NCBI GenBank assembly: GCA_963756515.1
Contig: CAVWNV010000012.1
Location: 186,001 to 250,000 of the forward strand
Source of the DNA: Bog-756 sp963756515
GTDB taxonomy: Bacteria; Actinomycetota; Acidimicrobiia; Acidimicrobiales; RAAP-2
Reading direction: 5' to 3'
Length of the DNA stretch: 64,000 bases
The notes under the pieces are model-generated. The model searched no databases. It was given only the letters and a program-made list of their open reading frames with translations, and was not told where the DNA came from. Below, one piece after another: positions 42,872-52,899 of this stretch (position 1 is its first letter; every line of letters begins with the position of its first letter). The position numbers were made by a program, and so were the translations under genes.

Positions 42872-44581
42872 TCAGGTTCCCTCGCCGCCTGAAGGCGTGC
42901 ACGACCGGGGGTCCCAGGGCTGCAGCGGAGTCACCGCGGCCGTCGGGGGCAGGAAGGCGCCGCTCGTGGTCGTGGTGGTCGCCGACGGCTCCGTGGTCGT
43001 CGTGGGCACGGTGGTCGTCACACCGGCCGCGGCCGGCGAGGCGGTGGTCGCGGCCGGGGTCGGGGGATCGACGGTGAACTGCGTGCCGGTCACCACCGTC
43101 ACCTCGGCTCCGTCGGTGGTGGGCCCGAGGGCGGTGATGACCGAACCGGAGAGCGACCGGGCCACAGCCTGCGCCGCGGCCTGGTCGGTGGCCGTCTTGT
43201 GGGCGTAGTACACGACCGTCTCCGACTCGGACCCGACGGGCGGGGTGTCGCCGACACCGACCATGTGGAACCCGAGGGCGCCGAGCGCGGCGGAGGTGGT
43301 CGTGGCCTGCTGATAGGTGCCCGTGCCGTTGAGCACCGATATCGACACCGCCGCCGGCTTCGGGAGAGCTTTGCCGGTCATGGTGTCGATGGTGCCGCCG
43401 ATCCCGAGGAATTGACCGATCACGCTCCGGTCCTGGGCGATGGAGGGGAACTCGACGTCCCCGTAGGCTCCGCCCTGGTAGCTGTAGCCCGACGGACTCT
43501 GGTCCACCTCCACCGGCAGGGTGAGTTGTGGAGCCGAGTCGACGTTCACCGAGTGGAAATTGAGCACCAGGTTCACCATGTCCGACGACGAGAACTTCTT
43601 GTCCACGTCGAGCTGGGGAGCCACCCCGCTGACCAGCTGTTCGTCGGTGACCGGGTTGGAGAGCCCCTGCTTGGCCACGGCCGTGGCCAGTACGCGCAGG
43701 AACTCGTGGTCCCGGCGGATGCGGGCCAGGTCGCTGAGGTTCTCCGACGGCCAGTACTCGGGCAGGTCGGTGGTGATCCCGGGCCCCTTGTACTGGAGGT
43801 GCCGGGCCCGCACCACCTGCAGGGCCTCGAAGCCGTCGAGGGCGACACAACCGGTCGAGAGCTGCTTGAGTCCCGAGTAGGCGTCGTAGACCGGTTCGGG
43901 GAAGTACATCTTGACGCCACCGAGGGCGTTGACGACGTTGGCGAAGCTGTCGAAGTTGAGCACCACATAGTGCTGGATGGGTATGCCCAGGTCCTCGTTG
44001 ATCGCCGCCACCAGTTGGCTGGGGCCCTGGTAGAGGGCGGCGTCGATCTTGTTGGCCCCGGTGGTACGGGCGTTGGGCACGAAGAGGTCCCGGGGGATCG
44101 ACAGGATGGATACGGCATGGTTGGCCGGGTCGAGATGGAGGATCATCACGACGTCACTGTTGACGCCGTTGACCCCTTGGGAACACAGGCCGTAGGCGGC
44201 GTTCTGGACCGTCAGCGCGCAGCGGTCGGTGGAGCCGACCATGAGGATGTTCTCCGTACCGGCATCGGCACCGCTTGTCGGTACGTCGGTGAGGCCCCGC
44301 ACGTCGATGCGGTGGATCTCATGGTTGAGATACCAGCCGTAGCCGGCGGCGGCGCCGACGATCAGGATCACCACCAGGGCCAGGGTTCCCACGATCCAGC
44401 GGGCCTTGCGGTGCCGGCCGCGCCGACGGCGGTGGGCCCCGTGGACCTGGTCGCCGAGTACCTGCAGGCCGGACTCGTCGTAGGTCCCGGTCGGCTCGGA
44501 GGCGTGCTTGTGGGCGGCGTGGCGGCGTCGTCCCGACGGCGGAGCGGGGGGGTCGTCGGTGGGACCGGCGGGCTCCGTCAT
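42872..44581 (-). CDS. LytR-CpsA-Psr (LCP) family cell-wall ligase with LytR_C domain
   Basis: About 569 residues. A basic cytoplasmic N-terminus, one membrane helix (about 62-84; WIVGTLALVVILIVGAAAG), an LCP domain (NILMVGSTDR, SDVVMILHLD, ILSIPRDLFV, IRRDHEFLR) and a C-terminal LytR_C domain (VSISVLNGTGTYQQATTTSA), ending in a Thr/Pro-rich tail. LCP enzymes attach teichoic-acid-like or arabinogalactan polymers to peptidoglycan. ATG at 44581; a longer upstream reading is poorly supported. Confidence 0.92.
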   Translation of the reverse strand: MTEPAGPTDDPPAPPSGRRRHAAHKHASEPTGTYDESGLQVLGDQVHGAHRRRRGRHRKARWIVGTLALVVILIVGAAAGYGWYLNHEIHRIDVRGLTDVPTSGADAGTENILMVGSTDRCALTVQNAAYGLCSQGVNGVNSDVVMILHLDPANHAVSILSIPRDLFVPNARTTGANKIDAALYQGPSQLVAAINEDLGIPIQHYVVLNFDSFANVVNALGGVKMYFPEPVYDAYSGLKQLSTGCVALDGFEALQVVRARHLQYKGPGITTDLPEYWPSENLSDLARIRRDHEFLRVLATAVAKQGLSNPVTDEQLVSGVAPQLDVDKKFSSSDMVNLVLNFHSVNVDSAPQLTLPVEVDQSPSGYSYQGGAYGDVEFPSIAQDRSVIGQFLGIGGTIDTMTGKALPKPAAVSISVLNGTGTYQQATTTSAALGALGFHMVGVGDTPPVGSESETVVYYAHKTATDQAAAQAVARSLSGSVITALGPTTDGAEVTVVTGTQFTVDPPTPAATTASPAAAGVTTTVPTTTTEPSATTTTTSGAFLPPTAAVTPLQPWDPRSCTPSGGEGT

Positions 44582-44698
44582 CGAAGTTGGGTCAGCCCTG
44601 CTCCGGTGGGCCACGGCGTGCACGCCATGCGTGCACGGAGAAGGTCGCACGTGGTTCCGCTGCGAGCCATGGCCTGAGACGGTAGCAAGACCGCTCGC

Positions 44699-46309
44699 TC
44701 ACCGGGTGGCAGGCGACCGCGGTCGACCGAGGCCGTCGGCGGTCCTTTCGGCCCCGCGGTCAGACCGGTCGGCAGGGCGGAGCCCCAGTTCGGAAGGCCG
44801 CAGCCGGAGTGTCTCGTACCAGTAGCGAAGGGTCCAGGTGGGCCAGTTGTTGGTGACGCGGCCCGAAGCCGTCTTGTACCAACTCGTGCAGTTGGCCACC
44901 CAGGCCGTCCCGGCCATACGGGCCTGGGTCCGTTCGTCATCGATCCGGTAGGCGTCCTCGGTCACCTCGACCAGGGGCACCCCGCCGCCGGCTGCCGCCG
45001 TCTGCACCGCCAGGGCCTGGAGCACCAGGTTGAGCTGGCGTTCCACCATGAAGAGGATCGAGTTGTGCCCGAGGTTCGTGTTCGGACCGTAGAGGAAGTA
45101 GCAGTTCGGGAAGGCGGGAACGGCGCTGCCTCGGTAGGCCCGGGCACCCTCCGCCCACTCGTCGGCCAGGGCGCGGCCACCCTCGCCCACCACCGGAATG
45201 TGGGAGAGGAAGTCGGTGGTGGAGAAGCCGGTCCCGAAGATCAGCACGTCGGCGGGCCGTCGCCGCCCGTCGGTGGTCACCACGGCGTCGGGCTCGAGGT
45301 GGTCGATGGGCTGGTCGACCACGGTCACCGTCGGTCCCATGATGGCCTGGTACCAGTCGTTGGAGATGAGGATCCGCTTGCACCCGATGGGGTAGTCGGG
45401 AACCACGGAAGACTCGGGTAGTCGTTCCGAGACGACCCCGGCCCGGATCTGTTGATCGAAGCGCCGACGCAGCTGGCGCCCGGCCCAGCTGTCCTTCCTG
45501 AACCAGATCCACCGGAACTCGAGGCTCCAGTAGATCCACCAGCGGTAGGCGCGGGCCAGTGGTCGCACCCTCTCGAACAGCCGTCGGACCGACGGTCGGT
45601 ACAGGCGATCGCTCTTGGGAGCGACGTAGTTCGGGCTGCGCTGATAGATGGTGACGGCGGCCGCCTCCCGCACCACCGGCGGCACGAATTGCACGGCGCT
45701 GGCACCGTTCCCGACCACTGCCACTTCCTGTCCGGCCAGGTCGACGTGGTGGTCCCATCGGGCCGAGTGCCACCACGGACCATCGAACCGGTCGAGTCCG
45801 GCCACGTCGGGTATCCGGGGCCGGTTCAGCTGGCCGCAGGCGAAGAGCAAAGTGTCGGCCCGCAGCTCGTCATCGCCGTCGGGCGTGTGCAGGGCCACCC
45901 GCCAGCGCCCGGTCGCTTCGTCGAAGGTGACCCGGTCCACGGTGGAGTGCAGCCGGAGGTGGGGTCCGAGGCCGAACCGTTCCACCAACCACTCGGCATA
46001 GGACAGGATCTCGGGTTGTTCGGCGAAGCGACGGGTCCAGTCCGACTTGGGCGCGAACGAGAACGAGTACAGGTGGGAGGGGACGTCACAGCCACTACCC
46101 GGGTAGGAGTTGTCGCGCCAGGTGCCCCCCACCCCGTCCGACTGCTCGACGATGGTGAAGTCGTCCAGCCCCGAGCGACGCAGCTGCGCGGCCGCGCCGA
46201 GGCCGGAGAGGCCGGCGCCGACGATGACCACACGGGGTGGGGGCCGACCGACGGCCCGGGCGGCCCCGATGGCCCGCTCCAACTGCCTCCGCCCGATGTC
46301 CAACGCCAT
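44699..46309 (-). CDS. Flavin-containing (Baeyer-Villiger-type) monooxygenase
   Basis: About 536 residues. FAD fingerprint VVIVGAGLSGLGAAAQLRRS and NADPH fingerprint VAVVGNGASAVQFVP. FDGPWWHSARWD satisfies the Baeyer-Villiger fingerprint FxGxxxHxxxW. SYPGSGCDVPSHLYSFSFA is typical of the family. Expected to oxidise ketones to esters or similar; substrate unknown. ATG at 46309. The C-terminal tail is short, charged and poorly conserved. Confidence 0.93.
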   Translation of the reverse strand: MALDIGRRQLERAIGAARAVGRPPPRVVIVGAGLSGLGAAAQLRRSGLDDFTIVEQSDGVGGTWRDNSYPGSGCDVPSHLYSFSFAPKSDWTRRFAEQPEILSYAEWLVERFGLGPHLRLHSTVDRVTFDEATGRWRVALHTPDGDDELRADTLLFACGQLNRPRIPDVAGLDRFDGPWWHSARWDHHVDLAGQEVAVVGNGASAVQFVPPVVREAAAVTIYQRSPNYVAPKSDRLYRPSVRRLFERVRPLARAYRWWIYWSLEFRWIWFRKDSWAGRQLRRRFDQQIRAGVVSERLPESSVVPDYPIGCKRILISNDWYQAIMGPTVTVVDQPIDHLEPDAVVTTDGRRRPADVLIFGTGFSTTDFLSHIPVVGEGGRALADEWAEGARAYRGSAVPAFPNCYFLYGPNTNLGHNSILFMVERQLNLVLQALAVQTAAAGGGVPLVEVTEDAYRIDDERTQARMAGTAWVANCTSWYKTASGRVTNNWPTWTLRYWYETLRLRPSELGLRPADRSDRGAERTADGLGRPRSPATR

Positions 46310-46451
46310 AGGGGCTCCCGATCTCAGCGCTCCCGACGCGGGCATCCGACCATCGGACTGCGTCGGAGCTGCTGGCCGAATGGTAGGCCCGAACATCCCG
46401 CCCCGCCCACTCTCCCTTGCAGGATCAGCGCGCGGTCACCAGACTCACGGG

Positions 46452-47234
46452 GTGACCGAACGGCCGCCGGAGCCCGGACGCCCCGAGCCACTCCCCGGCG
46501 GGCCGCCGGCTTCCCGCCTGGCCCGGGCGCGGGCCAGCTTCATCCAGGCCCTCCGCGCCCTGCTCCGTCCCCAGGGCCTGCCGCCCGAGGCCGCCGCCGA
46601 GCTCGAGGCGGCCTTCGGGGACGCGGGCCGCGAGGTCTTCTCCGGTGGTCGGGGTCGCCTGGGACGCCTCCGGACCGAGATCGGGGCCGCCCCGCCCCGG
46701 TTGCTGGACTGGATGTCCGGTCAGGTCATCGACCATCCTGCCGTCCTCTACGACCGTGAGGGCGTCGAGCAGTTGGCCGCCCGCCAGACCCGTTCCATCG
46801 CCACTGCGGTGGGTGCCCTCCAACTGGCCCTGGTCGGTGCGGCCGCGGCGTCCACACTCGAGGGTGGTCCGGTGCTGGCCCTGGCCATCGACGGCGGGGT
46901 GGGGCAGGTGGCGTCGGTGGTGCACGGCTTCTGTGACTGGTACAACACCGGGTCCTACCTGGTCCGCCGACTGCGCCTGGCCGGCATCGCCGTCGACCGG
47001 GCCGAGGTGCGACGGCTCACCAACGCCGCGCTGATGTCCAAGGGACACGCGATCGACGAACGGGCGCTGGACCGCTCCACCGAACTGCGACTGGTCCGCA
47101 GTTGGGTCGGTCGGGGTCTGGTCGACGCCCTGCCCTTCGGGTCCTCCCTGGGGCGGGCATCACTGCGGGCCACCGGGCGCGTCGACCAGACCGATCTGGC
47201 TGCCCTGGTCCACGTGCTCAGGACGCAGCCCTAG
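46452..47234 (+). CDS. Unknown protein with a Gly/Ala-rich membrane-like core
   Basis: 260 residues, GTG start. After a basic Pro-rich N-terminus there are amphipathic helices, then a hydrophobic block (about 122-158; GALQLALVGAAAASTLEGGP). The C-terminal LVDALPFGSSLGRASLRATG is distinctive. I do not recognise the family; an EcsC-like relative was considered but not supported. Divergent from the monooxygenase. A CAGACT hexamer lies 6 bases before the GTG, a weak leaderless candidate. Confidence 0.6.
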   Translation: MTERPPEPGRPEPLPGGPPASRLARARASFIQALRALLRPQGLPPEAAAELEAAFGDAGREVFSGGRGRLGRLRTEIGAAPPRLLDWMSGQVIDHPAVLYDREGVEQLAARQTRSIATAVGALQLALVGAAAASTLEGGPVLALAIDGGVGQVASVVHGFCDWYNTGSYLVRRLRLAGIAVDRAEVRRLTNAALMSKGHAIDERALDRSTELRLVRSWVGRGLVDALPFGSSLGRASLRATGRVDQTDLAALVHVLRTQP

Positions 47235-47240
47235 GCGGGA

Positions 47241-47750
47241 TCAGCTGAGCTCGCCGGCCGCCTCCCGCACCGCCGCGTCGACATCCTTGACGCTCACGTG
47301 GAGCTCCTTGGCCACCTGCTTCTCGGCCTTCAGCACCGCTTTTTCCAGGGCAGCCTGCAGGGTGGTCTCCCCGACGACGATGAGCGCCGCCTCCCCCTCG
47401 TCGATCAGGTCGCCGAACTCCTTCACGTCGGAACGGGACATTCCCCGCCAGAGATGTCCGCTCACGCCACCGACCGCGGCCCCGACGATGGCCGTGCCGA
47501 TGATGGAGGGTGGGAAGAGGATGCCGACCACCGCGCCCACTGCGGCCCCACCCCATGCTCCGTGCCGGGTGGCTGTCTCGTCCTTGTTGGCGTGGACCTT
47601 GCCGTCCGAGTCCTTGGTCACCACGGCGGCGTCGTAGGTCCCGACGGCGCCGGCCCGGTGGAGCTCCTTGACGACCTCGTAGTCCTGGCGCGCCGTCGTC
47701 TCGTCGGCGTAGGTCCCGATGAAGATGAACACCCCGTCGGCCTTGGTCAT
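47241..47750 (-). CDS. DUF1269 family protein (glycine-zipper membrane segment)
   Basis: 169 residues. Alternating strands (VFIFIGTYADETTARQDYEV), then a glycine-zipper segment GGAAVGAVVGILFPPSIIGT, then GDLIDEGEAALIVVGETTLQ. This is the DUF1269 layout, an uncharacterised envelope- or stress-associated family. ATG 47750 with GGGAG about 8 bases upstream. Tail-to-tail with the preceding unknown gene (6 bases apart). Confidence 0.85.
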   Translation of the reverse strand: MTKADGVFIFIGTYADETTARQDYEVVKELHRAGAVGTYDAAVVTKDSDGKVHANKDETATRHGAWGGAAVGAVVGILFPPSIIGTAIVGAAVGGVSGHLWRGMSRSDVKEFGDLIDEGEAALIVVGETTLQAALEKAVLKAEKQVAKELHVSVKDVDAAVREAAGELS

Positions 47751-47886
47751 GTCGTCGCTCCCACTGTGAACGGAACGGCCCGGCGACGTTCGCCGGTCCC
47801 GGTGGTGCCACCGTAGCGACAGCGGCCCGACACCGTCCATCGTGGCCGCACGCCGTCACCACCGCCGACGGCGCGCCCGTCGCGAC

Positions 47887-48666
47887 TCAACCCACGCGGT
47901 ACGAGGTCATCGAGAGGGCCCCGGCGACGTACCCGTCCACCAGCACGGAGGCCGGGGTTCCGGCCGCGTCGGCCAGTCCGGCGATGGGGGCCAGGGGGAG
48001 GAAGTGGTCCGGGGTGGGCACGGCCAGGCGGTAGTCGGGGTGCCCGACCAGATCGCGGGCACGGGCCGGTTCCTCGAGCATGTACGTCGTGCACTGTTCG
48101 TCGAAGCGGACGGCCCAGTCGAAGCCGCGGTCCCCGACGGCCATGTCGACGTGGCCCAGATTGTGGACCACGTTCCCGCTCCCGACGATCAGGACGCCGT
48201 CCCGGCGCAGCGGATCCAACCGTGCCCCGAGGTCGAAGTGCTCGTCGAAGCTCTCGAAGCTGTTGACCGACAGCTGGACCACCGGGATGTCGGCCCGGGG
48301 GAAGGCTCGGACCAGTACGGACCAGGTCCCGTGGTCGAGCCCCCATCCGTCCTCGTCGAGACCCACCCAGCGGGGCGCCACCGCGTCGACGATCTCGGCC
48401 GCGACATCAGGCGACCCGGGGGCCGGGTACTCCACGTCGAACAGCTCCTGGGGGAATCCGTAGAAGTCGTGGATGGTCCGCGGTGCATCCATGGCCGTGA
48501 CCAGAGTCGATCCGACGAACCAGTGGGCCGAGACCACCACGATGGCGCGCGGAGTGGGAACGGTTGCACCCAACTCCTGCCAGGCCCGGGTGAAGCGGTT
48601 GTCCTCGAGGGCGTTCATCGGGTTCCCGTGGCCGATGAACACCGCCGGCATCGTGTCGTCGCCCAT
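47887..48666 (-). CDS. 4,5-DOPA-extradiol-dioxygenase-like protein (YgiD family)
   Basis: About 259 residues of the LigB-type class III extradiol dioxygenase fold. MPAVFIGHGNPMNALEDN, VVVSAHWFV, GLDHGTWSVL and NVVHNLGHVD hold the zinc/iron histidines. Bacterial relatives act on catechol-like diphenols, DOPA in plants. The ATG at 48666 has GGGAGG upstream; a GTG at 48672 is in frame. Confidence 0.9.
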   Translation of the reverse strand: MGDDTMPAVFIGHGNPMNALEDNRFTRAWQELGATVPTPRAIVVVSAHWFVGSTLVTAMDAPRTIHDFYGFPQELFDVEYPAPGSPDVAAEIVDAVAPRWVGLDEDGWGLDHGTWSVLVRAFPRADIPVVQLSVNSFESFDEHFDLGARLDPLRRDGVLIVGSGNVVHNLGHVDMAVGDRGFDWAVRFDEQCTTYMLEEPARARDLVGHPDYRLAVPTPDHFLPLAPIAGLADAAGTPASVLVDGYVAGALSMTSYRVG

Positions 48667-48842
48667 GGCCACCTCCCGTCGGCACCGGCCCGACCCCGGG
48701 TCCGGGCGTCAATGGTGCGCAACCATCATTGTGCCAGCACCACCCGGCCGGTCCACGCCAGCCGTTGTCGTGGCCCACCCCGATCCCCCTACACTCGGCC
48801 GAGGGCCAGTCCGGAGCCGGGGGCCATGCAGGGAGACAGGCC

Positions 48843-50882
48843 ATGAGCGAGACCACGGAAACCGAGGCTTCGGACCCGACCGGCCTGGCCCTCTCGCACC
48901 GACGGGTACTGGTGGTCATCGGTGCCCTCATGCTCGGAATGTTTCTGGCTGCGCTGGACCAGACGGTGGTCTCGACGGCCCTGCCCACCATCGTCGGGGA
49001 CCTGCACGGCGCTTCACACCTGACCTGGGTGGTGACCGCGTACCTGCTCGCCTCCACGGTGTCGACGCCGTTGTGGGGAAAGCTCGGCGATCTCTACGGA
49101 CGGAAGACCTTCTTCCAGGCCGCTATCGTCATCTTCCTGATCGGCTCGGCTCTCTCCGGGCTCAGCCACTCCATGCTGGAGTTGATCGTCTTCCGGGCCG
49201 TGCAGGGCCTCGGCGGCGGCGGCCTGATGATCGGGGCCCAGACCATCGTGGGTGACGTCGTCTCCCCGCGTGAGCGCGGTCGGTACATGGGGCTGTTCAT
49301 GGCCATGTTCGGCGTGACCACCGTGATCGGCCCCCTCATCGGTGGCGTCTTCGTCGACTATCTCAGCTGGCGTTGGATCTTCTACATCAACATCCCCATC
49401 GGGGCGATCGCCCTGGCCGTCACGGCCGTCGCCCTGCCGGGCGCGTTGAGCCGGGTTCACCGGGTCATCGACTACCTGGGCACCGGCCTCATGGCCCTGG
49501 CCGCCACCTCGCTGGTCCTCTTCACCAGCCTGGGGGGGACCTCCTATCCGTGGACCTCTCCCCTGATCATCGGCCTGGCCGTGGCCGGCGTGGTCTTCAC
49601 CCTCCTGTTCCTGGTGGCCGAGCGACGGGCGGTGGAGCCGGTCATCCCGCTCCCTCTCTTCGGCAACAAGGTGTTCAGCGCGGCCAGTGCCATCGGGTTC
49701 GTGGTGGGCTTCGCCATGTTCGGCGCCCTCACCTTCCTGCCGTTGTTCCTCCAGGACGTGAAGGGCATCAGCCCGATCCAGTCCGGAGTGCGGCTCTTCC
49801 CGATGATGGGTGGCCTCCTCGTCGCCTCCATCGGTTCGGGACAGCTGGTCAGCCGATGGGGCCGCTACAAGATCTTTCCGGTCATCGGGACGGCGCTGAT
49901 GACGGTCGGGCTCTACCTGATGTCCCTGATCGGGGTGACCACAGGTGCCTGGGTGACGGCGGGCTACATGGCCGTGTTCGGACTCGGCCTGGGCTTCGTG
50001 ATGCAGGTGCTGGTGGTGGCGGTCCAGAACGCCGTGCCTTACGAACAGTTGGGCACGGCCACGTCGGGTGTGACGTTCTTCCGGATGATCGGCGGCTCGT
50101 TCGGCACGGCCGTGTTCGGTGCCCTCTTCGCCAACCTGCTGTTCGGCAACGTCCTCCACGCCCTGCACCTGGCCCGGGCCCCGTCGGGGTTCAACCTCAA
50201 TGCCGAAAACCCGGCCGCCATCCACCATCTCCCCGCGACGGTGCAGATCGGTGTGGTCAACGGCATCGCCCACACCATCCAGACCATGTTCCTCATCGGG
50301 GTCCCCATCGCCTTCGTGGCGTTCCTGCTGAGTTGGACCCTCCCCGAGATCGAGCTGCGCAAGTCCATCCGGACCTCGGAGCCGGCGCAGAACCTCGGAC
50401 TCCCCGAGCCCCGGACCTCGCTGGGCGAGGTGCAGCGCCTGCTCGAGCGGGCGGCCAGTCGCGAGAACCGCAGCGAGCTCTACGGGACGCTGTCCACCCG
50501 GGCCGGCCTCGAGCTGGAGCCGCGGGCGGTGTGGCTGCTCTACCGCCTGGCCGACCGGCCCGACTGCACCATCACCGAGGTCGGGGCCCGGCTGAACGTC
50601 GATCCCGAGCGACTCCGCTCCGGCGTGGACGCGCTGATCGCGGCCGGGATGGTGGGGCAGGTGGAGACGTCGGCGGGGAGTCGGCTGGTGCTCACGCCGG
50701 ACGGGCACGACGCCATCGAGAGGTTGACGGTGGCCCGGCGCGAGTCGTTGACCGAACTGTTGGAGGGGTGGGACCCCGAGGACCACCCCGAGGTGGTCGA
50801 GATGATCCGTAACCTGGCCCACGCCCTGATGGCCGACGACGACCGCCTGCTGGCCGACGCCCGCCCCGTCGCCACCGTCTGA
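48843..50882 (+). CDS. DHA2 MFS exporter fused to a C-terminal MarR winged-helix domain
   Basis: 679 residues. Fourteen-helix DHA2 antiporter (AALDQTVVSTALPTIVGDL, WGKLGDLYGRKTFFQAAIVI, motif C GVTTVIGPLIGG) spanning about 1-520. A cytoplasmic tail of about 140 residues then reads as a complete MarR wHTH: LEPRAVWLLYRLADRPDCTI, EVGARLNVDPERLRSGVDAL, GSRLVLTPDGHDAIERL. A transporter carrying its own DNA-binding-type sensor is unusual. Start ATG 48843 with GGGAGA; TACACT at 48790-48795 is a plausible -10. Confidence 0.92.
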   Translation: MSETTETEASDPTGLALSHRRVLVVIGALMLGMFLAALDQTVVSTALPTIVGDLHGASHLTWVVTAYLLASTVSTPLWGKLGDLYGRKTFFQAAIVIFLIGSALSGLSHSMLELIVFRAVQGLGGGGLMIGAQTIVGDVVSPRERGRYMGLFMAMFGVTTVIGPLIGGVFVDYLSWRWIFYINIPIGAIALAVTAVALPGALSRVHRVIDYLGTGLMALAATSLVLFTSLGGTSYPWTSPLIIGLAVAGVVFTLLFLVAERRAVEPVIPLPLFGNKVFSAASAIGFVVGFAMFGALTFLPLFLQDVKGISPIQSGVRLFPMMGGLLVASIGSGQLVSRWGRYKIFPVIGTALMTVGLYLMSLIGVTTGAWVTAGYMAVFGLGLGFVMQVLVVAVQNAVPYEQLGTATSGVTFFRMIGGSFGTAVFGALFANLLFGNVLHALHLARAPSGFNLNAENPAAIHHLPATVQIGVVNGIAHTIQTMFLIGVPIAFVAFLLSWTLPEIELRKSIRTSEPAQNLGLPEPRTSLGEVQRLLERAASRENRSELYGTLSTRAGLELEPRAVWLLYRLADRPDCTITEVGARLNVDPERLRSGVDALIAAGMVGQVETSAGSRLVLTPDGHDAIERLTVARRESLTELLEGWDPEDHPEVVEMIRNLAHALMADDDRLLADARPVATV

Positions 50883-50917
50883 GCGAGCGGCCGGAGGGCC
50901 GACCCGCACCGGCCCGC

Positions 50918-52180
50918 TCAGTCGGACCGAACCGCCACCCGGCTGATGGTGGTGAAGGTGCACAGATACAGGTCCCGGGCGAACCCGGCCGCCGGGAACA
51001 GCACCGACTGCACCGGGCTTCCGGTGTCGGCCCGGGCCAGTTCGTCGCCGGTCCCGATGTCGAGGACCACGACCTGGTCGGCCCCCCGCTCCTGGTCGTA
51101 GTCACCGGTGACCAGCTCGCCCGTGTCCGGATAGAGGAGCAGGTGGCCACCGTGGTGCTGGAGTCGCTGCCAACGGGGAGACAGGCTGCCGTCGATGGCG
51201 ATGTCGAAGGCGGTCATCACACCGTTGCCACTGTCGTAGCCGACCGCCATCGAGCGCTGGCTGTCGATGACCGGCGGGTTGGCGATCAGGCCCCCGGGTC
51301 GGCCGCACACCTCGGTCAGCGTGGCCGTGTCGTCGGCGAGGCCGACCCGGACCAGATGGAGGGGGGCCTCCGAGACCCCGTGCCCGGCCAGGGTGCCCGA
51401 GTAGCCCTCGCTGCCGTCACCGTCGTCGAGGAACCACGCCGCCCCGAGGGCGATCACGCAGTCCCATCCGTAGGTCTGCCCGGCCAGGGACCGGTAGGGC
51501 ACCGGATCGTGGGCGTCGACGTGGAGGCCGCCGTCCCAAACCACCCGGAGCAGGCTGGTGTCACCGACGACGAAGATCTCGTTGCCCCGGGCCGACAGTC
51601 GGGCGATGGACGGTTCGGCCAGGACGCGACGGTCCACGATGGCCAGGGAGTCCGGCTCCAACACGACCAGTTCGCACGGCTGGCGCTGACCCGGTGCGAC
51701 CGGCGTACCCGGCCGCGAGCCGGCGAAGTCCTTGGTGACGAGGTGACCGTCGTCCAGGATGACGAACCCGTTGTAGGGCCGGTGGCGGGGCAGGGCGGTG
51801 GTGGCGGTGACCGACAGGTCGGGGGCCAGGCGGTGGGCGTGATTTCCGAACACCACGTACAGCGAGCCGTTGGCATGGACGGCCACGCTGCCGGGCCAGG
51901 TGGGACCCCCGCTCAGGTCGGGCGAGCGGGTCACCTCGTCCAGGGTCACCGGATCGATGCGCTCGACGAAGGAGACGGCGTCGTCGCCGAACGTGTGGCG
52001 CAACAGGAACAGCTCACCGGGATCGCGGGTGACGGCCATGGTGACGGCCGGTACGGCCCGGGACGTGATCTCGAGGGTGTCCCCGGTGGCCAGACCGAGC
52101 GATCCCGGTCCTCGTCGGGCCTGGGGACGGTCGGGCCCGCCGTCCTCTCCCGGCCACGGCCCCGGCCAGTAGCCGCTCAT
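50918..52180 (-). CDS. Predicted beta-propeller protein
   Basis: 420 residues rich in strand-turn repeats with regular Gly/Asp and V-V-x-D patterns (for example GGPTWPGSVAVHANGSLYVV and HGGHLLLYPDTGELVTGDYD), typical of a WD-like or NHL-type propeller. No signal peptide. No known enzyme motif. Encoded 40 bases downstream of a TetR gene on the same strand, so probably co-regulated. Confidence 0.7.
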   Translation of the reverse strand: MSGYWPGPWPGEDGGPDRPQARRGPGSLGLATGDTLEITSRAVPAVTMAVTRDPGELFLLRHTFGDDAVSFVERIDPVTLDEVTRSPDLSGGPTWPGSVAVHANGSLYVVFGNHAHRLAPDLSVTATTALPRHRPYNGFVILDDGHLVTKDFAGSRPGTPVAPGQRQPCELVVLEPDSLAIVDRRVLAEPSIARLSARGNEIFVVGDTSLLRVVWDGGLHVDAHDPVPYRSLAGQTYGWDCVIALGAAWFLDDGDGSEGYSGTLAGHGVSEAPLHLVRVGLADDTATLTEVCGRPGGLIANPPVIDSQRSMAVGYDSGNGVMTAFDIAIDGSLSPRWQRLQHHGGHLLLYPDTGELVTGDYDQERGADQVVVLDIGTGDELARADTGSPVQSVLFPAAGFARDLYLCTFTTISRVAVRSD

Positions 52181-52220
52181 GGTCGGACCGGCGGCGCGCC
52201 GGTGGGCGTGACCGTCCCGC

Positions 52221-52874
52221 TCACGGCGACGGTCCGAGGACGGCCATCAGCGCAGCCCCGACCGCCGCCTTGGCCCGCGGGACGGAGAGACCCTGGTCGT
52301 CGAGGAGCAGCCGGCAGGACTCGAACGAGGTCAACACGTCTGCGGTGGCGAGGGCCCCCGGGCCCCCCGCCCCCTGACCGGCCAGCTCAGGGGCGAAGAG
52401 CTGGGCGATCTGCGACCGCATGAAGGAGCGGTTTCGCTGGATCTCCGAGGCCAACCCGGGCTGGAAGGGGGCCCGGAGCCGGGCCACCGCGGCGGCCTGG
52501 CCGACCGCATCGAAGAGCCGGAACCTCTGTTCCACCAGGGCCTCCACCTTGGCTTCGAGCGGCTCGTCGGGCCGGGCGTCGACGGCCACCAGGTGGTGAG
52601 CCCGCTGCTCCTGGCGCCTCATGGCCGTCCTGGTCAAGTCGTCGACGTCGTCGAAGTACCGGAAGAGCGAGCGGGGAGAGAGTCCCGAGCGCGCCGCGAT
52701 CTCCTCGGCACTGGGCCGGAGGTTCCCGTCGCGGTACAGGTCGAGTAGTGCCTCCACCACCGCCTCCCGGTTGCGCAGGCGCCGCCGCTGGCGACCGTCG
52801 GTGACCCGGGGATCGGCGCCGGACGGCTCCCGGCGGACGTGTGCGACCGGGTCGGTGTGGGCGTCGGTGGGCAT
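52221..52874 (-). CDS. TetR-family regulator
   Basis: 217 residues. HTH: VVEALLDLYRDGNLRPSAEE and SPRSLFRYFDDVDDLTRTAM; N-terminal 30 residues are a basic disordered tail. C-terminal half is the variable ligand domain. A 19-bp palindrome at 52900-52918 lies between it and the divergent DinB gene, which is probably its second target. Confidence 0.92.
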   Translation of the reverse strand: MPTDAHTDPVAHVRREPSGADPRVTDGRQRRRLRNREAVVEALLDLYRDGNLRPSAEEIAARSGLSPRSLFRYFDDVDDLTRTAMRRQEQRAHHLVAVDARPDEPLEAKVEALVEQRFRLFDAVGQAAAVARLRAPFQPGLASEIQRNRSFMRSQIAQLFAPELAGQGAGGPGALATADVLTSFESCRLLLDDQGLSVPRAKAAVGAALMAVLGPSP

Positions 52875-52899
52875 AGGGGTGGAGGGCCGACGGTAACCG

